Made by a program: the position numbers and the translations under genes
The notes under the pieces: generated by a model
What the model saw: only the letters and a program-made list of their open reading frames with translations
Databases searched by the model: none
What the model was told of the DNA's origin: nothing
Part shown: piece after piece, positions 63,395 through 64,000 of the stretch
Layout of the letters: each line of letters opens with the position of its first letter
Numbering within the stretch: the first letter of the stretch is position 1
NCBI RefSeq assembly: GCF_022815905.2
Contig: NZ_CP119327.1
Location: 186,001 to 250,000 of the forward strand
Direction of reading: 5' to 3'
DNA length: 64,000 bases
Source of the DNA: Staphylococcus sp. NRL 16/872
GTDB lineage: Bacteria > Bacillota > Bacilli > Staphylococcales > Staphylococcaceae

Positions 63395-63598
63395 TATTTT
63401 TATTATTGAAAGGTGGCGCGCAGTGTTTCTTCAAACGTAACCTTCACTTCATCGTAGAAACGGCGACTCTTTGGAAAACGTTGAAAAAATTGAAGAGAGA
63501 ATCAGAATTTCCCGGGAAACTTACAGAGTTGTAATTTTGGGACTTTCTTCTTAAAGAACCTCAAAATATGTGTTTTTATATAATTGAGGTGAGTAAGT

Positions 63599-63978
63599 AT
63601 GGAAGATTTAAGAAAAAGTTATTATCATAAACAAGATGACTATTATGGCAATAAAAATGAAAATATAGCGTCTTCATTAAGTTATTTAAGTGTATTTTTG
63701 CGCCGGTTATATTACCTATTATTATGTGGATTGTAGCTTCACCACCTGTTTCAACACATGCTCGTAAAGCATTATTTAATCATATTATGACATGGGTGTG
63801 TTTCGCATTAGTGCCAGTACTATTAGTAGGGAGTCTTGCTGCTATTAATGAACCATCATTACCAGCTAATAACGTCATAGGTGTTATTGGATGGGTAGCC
63901 GGAATTATTTTAGGTATTATGGGTGTGTATTTATTCATTATAAATATCGTTAGAGGAATTAAGTTATTATTAGTTTAA
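63599..63978 (+). pseudogene. Frameshifted DUF4870-like membrane protein gene
   Basis: ATG 63599 follows GAGGTGAG and reads MEDLRKSYYHKQDDYYGNKN... SYLSVF, then shifts at the TTTTT run (63694-63698) and stops. Adding one T restores SVFFAPVILPIIMWIV and continues to 63978 with three more helices. The whole fits the DUF4870/Tic20-like family of about 125 residues. A single-base loss in a homopolymer could be real decay, phase variation or a sequencing error. Confidence 0.7.
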
Positions 63979-64000
63979 TATCAAATAATAAAAGCTATTA

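Overview
The window is a chromosomal segment of a Staphylococcus, most likely a coagulase-negative species. The evidence is the AT-rich sequence, strong AGGAGG-type ribosome sites, an LPXTG-class surface protein, Drp35, a SirTM/GcvH-L operon, an oleate hydratase, and intergenic hairpins with a GGGGCCCC core like the STAR repeats of staphylococci. The species is not resolved. No rRNA, tRNA, CRISPR array, prophage or intact insertion sequence is visible.

Layout. 0-2.5 kb: the 3' part of a large surface protein (beta-propeller, acidic/His-rich stalk, LPKSG sorting signal). 2.7-7.5 kb: an unusual block of four CPBP-family (Abi/CAAX protease-like) membrane proteins interleaved with two membrane-tethered XRE regulators. 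7.5-8.5 kb: a composite palindromic repeat island. 8.5-10.6 kb: arcB-arcC behind a cre site and without arcA. 10.65-10.75 kb: a predicted minus-strand small RNA resembling an Fst-type antitoxin. 10.8-11.7 kb: a small XRE operon with twin operators. 11.8-17.4 kb: the lipoylation/ADP-ribosylation (LplA2-SirTM-macrodomain-GcvH-L) operon with flavin enzymes. 17.4-19.2 kb: a solitary bioB behind a BirA-type operator and two small genes. 19.2-20.1 kb: a decayed GNAT gene with an overlapping small partner. 20.1-25.3 kb: a dicarboxylate transporter, a DUF1445 protein, nagA and nagB. 25.4-28.5 kb: an NDxxF lipoprotein and three more CPBP proteins. 28.6-30.9 kb: DUF969-DUF979-pcp. 31.1-36.1 kb: acetoin reductase, a NorB-like efflux pump, a bile salt hydrolase-like enzyme and TrhO. 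36.4-40.3 kb: drp35, a type I Fst/PepA1-like toxin-antitoxin locus, pgcA and a ribokinase. 40.4-46 kb: cell-envelope enzymes and TetR/oleate hydratase. 46-49.1 kb: a short UvrA paralogue and an arylamine N-acetyltransferase. 49.4-52 kb: an XRE-DUF3169-ABC transporter operon. 52-55.2 kb: an Rrf2-type regulator, an EamA exporter, a possible 35-residue peptide and an MFS pump. 55.3-58.5 kb: a 5'-nucleotidase and a secreted DUF4350-like protein. 58.9-62.5 kb: a phosphonate-type ABC importer. 62.7-64 kb: an NAD(P)-binding protein and a frameshifted DUF4870-like gene.

The main points for a second look are these. (1) A PepA1/Fst-like toxin lies at 37.47 kb with its antisense RNA, and a second antitoxin-like RNA without a toxin lies 27 kb away and shares the pairing core. 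(2) Seven CPBP proteins occur in one window, four of them in a block with XRE regulators that carry membrane segments, and one has its ribosome site closed in a perfect hairpin. (3) A GNAT gene is broken at an AT repeat but its small overlapping partner is intact. (4) A 35-codon amphipathic peptide gene has a strong ribosome site and sits inside a terminator. (5) Dispersed palindromic elements share 31-bp exact segments 41 kb apart.
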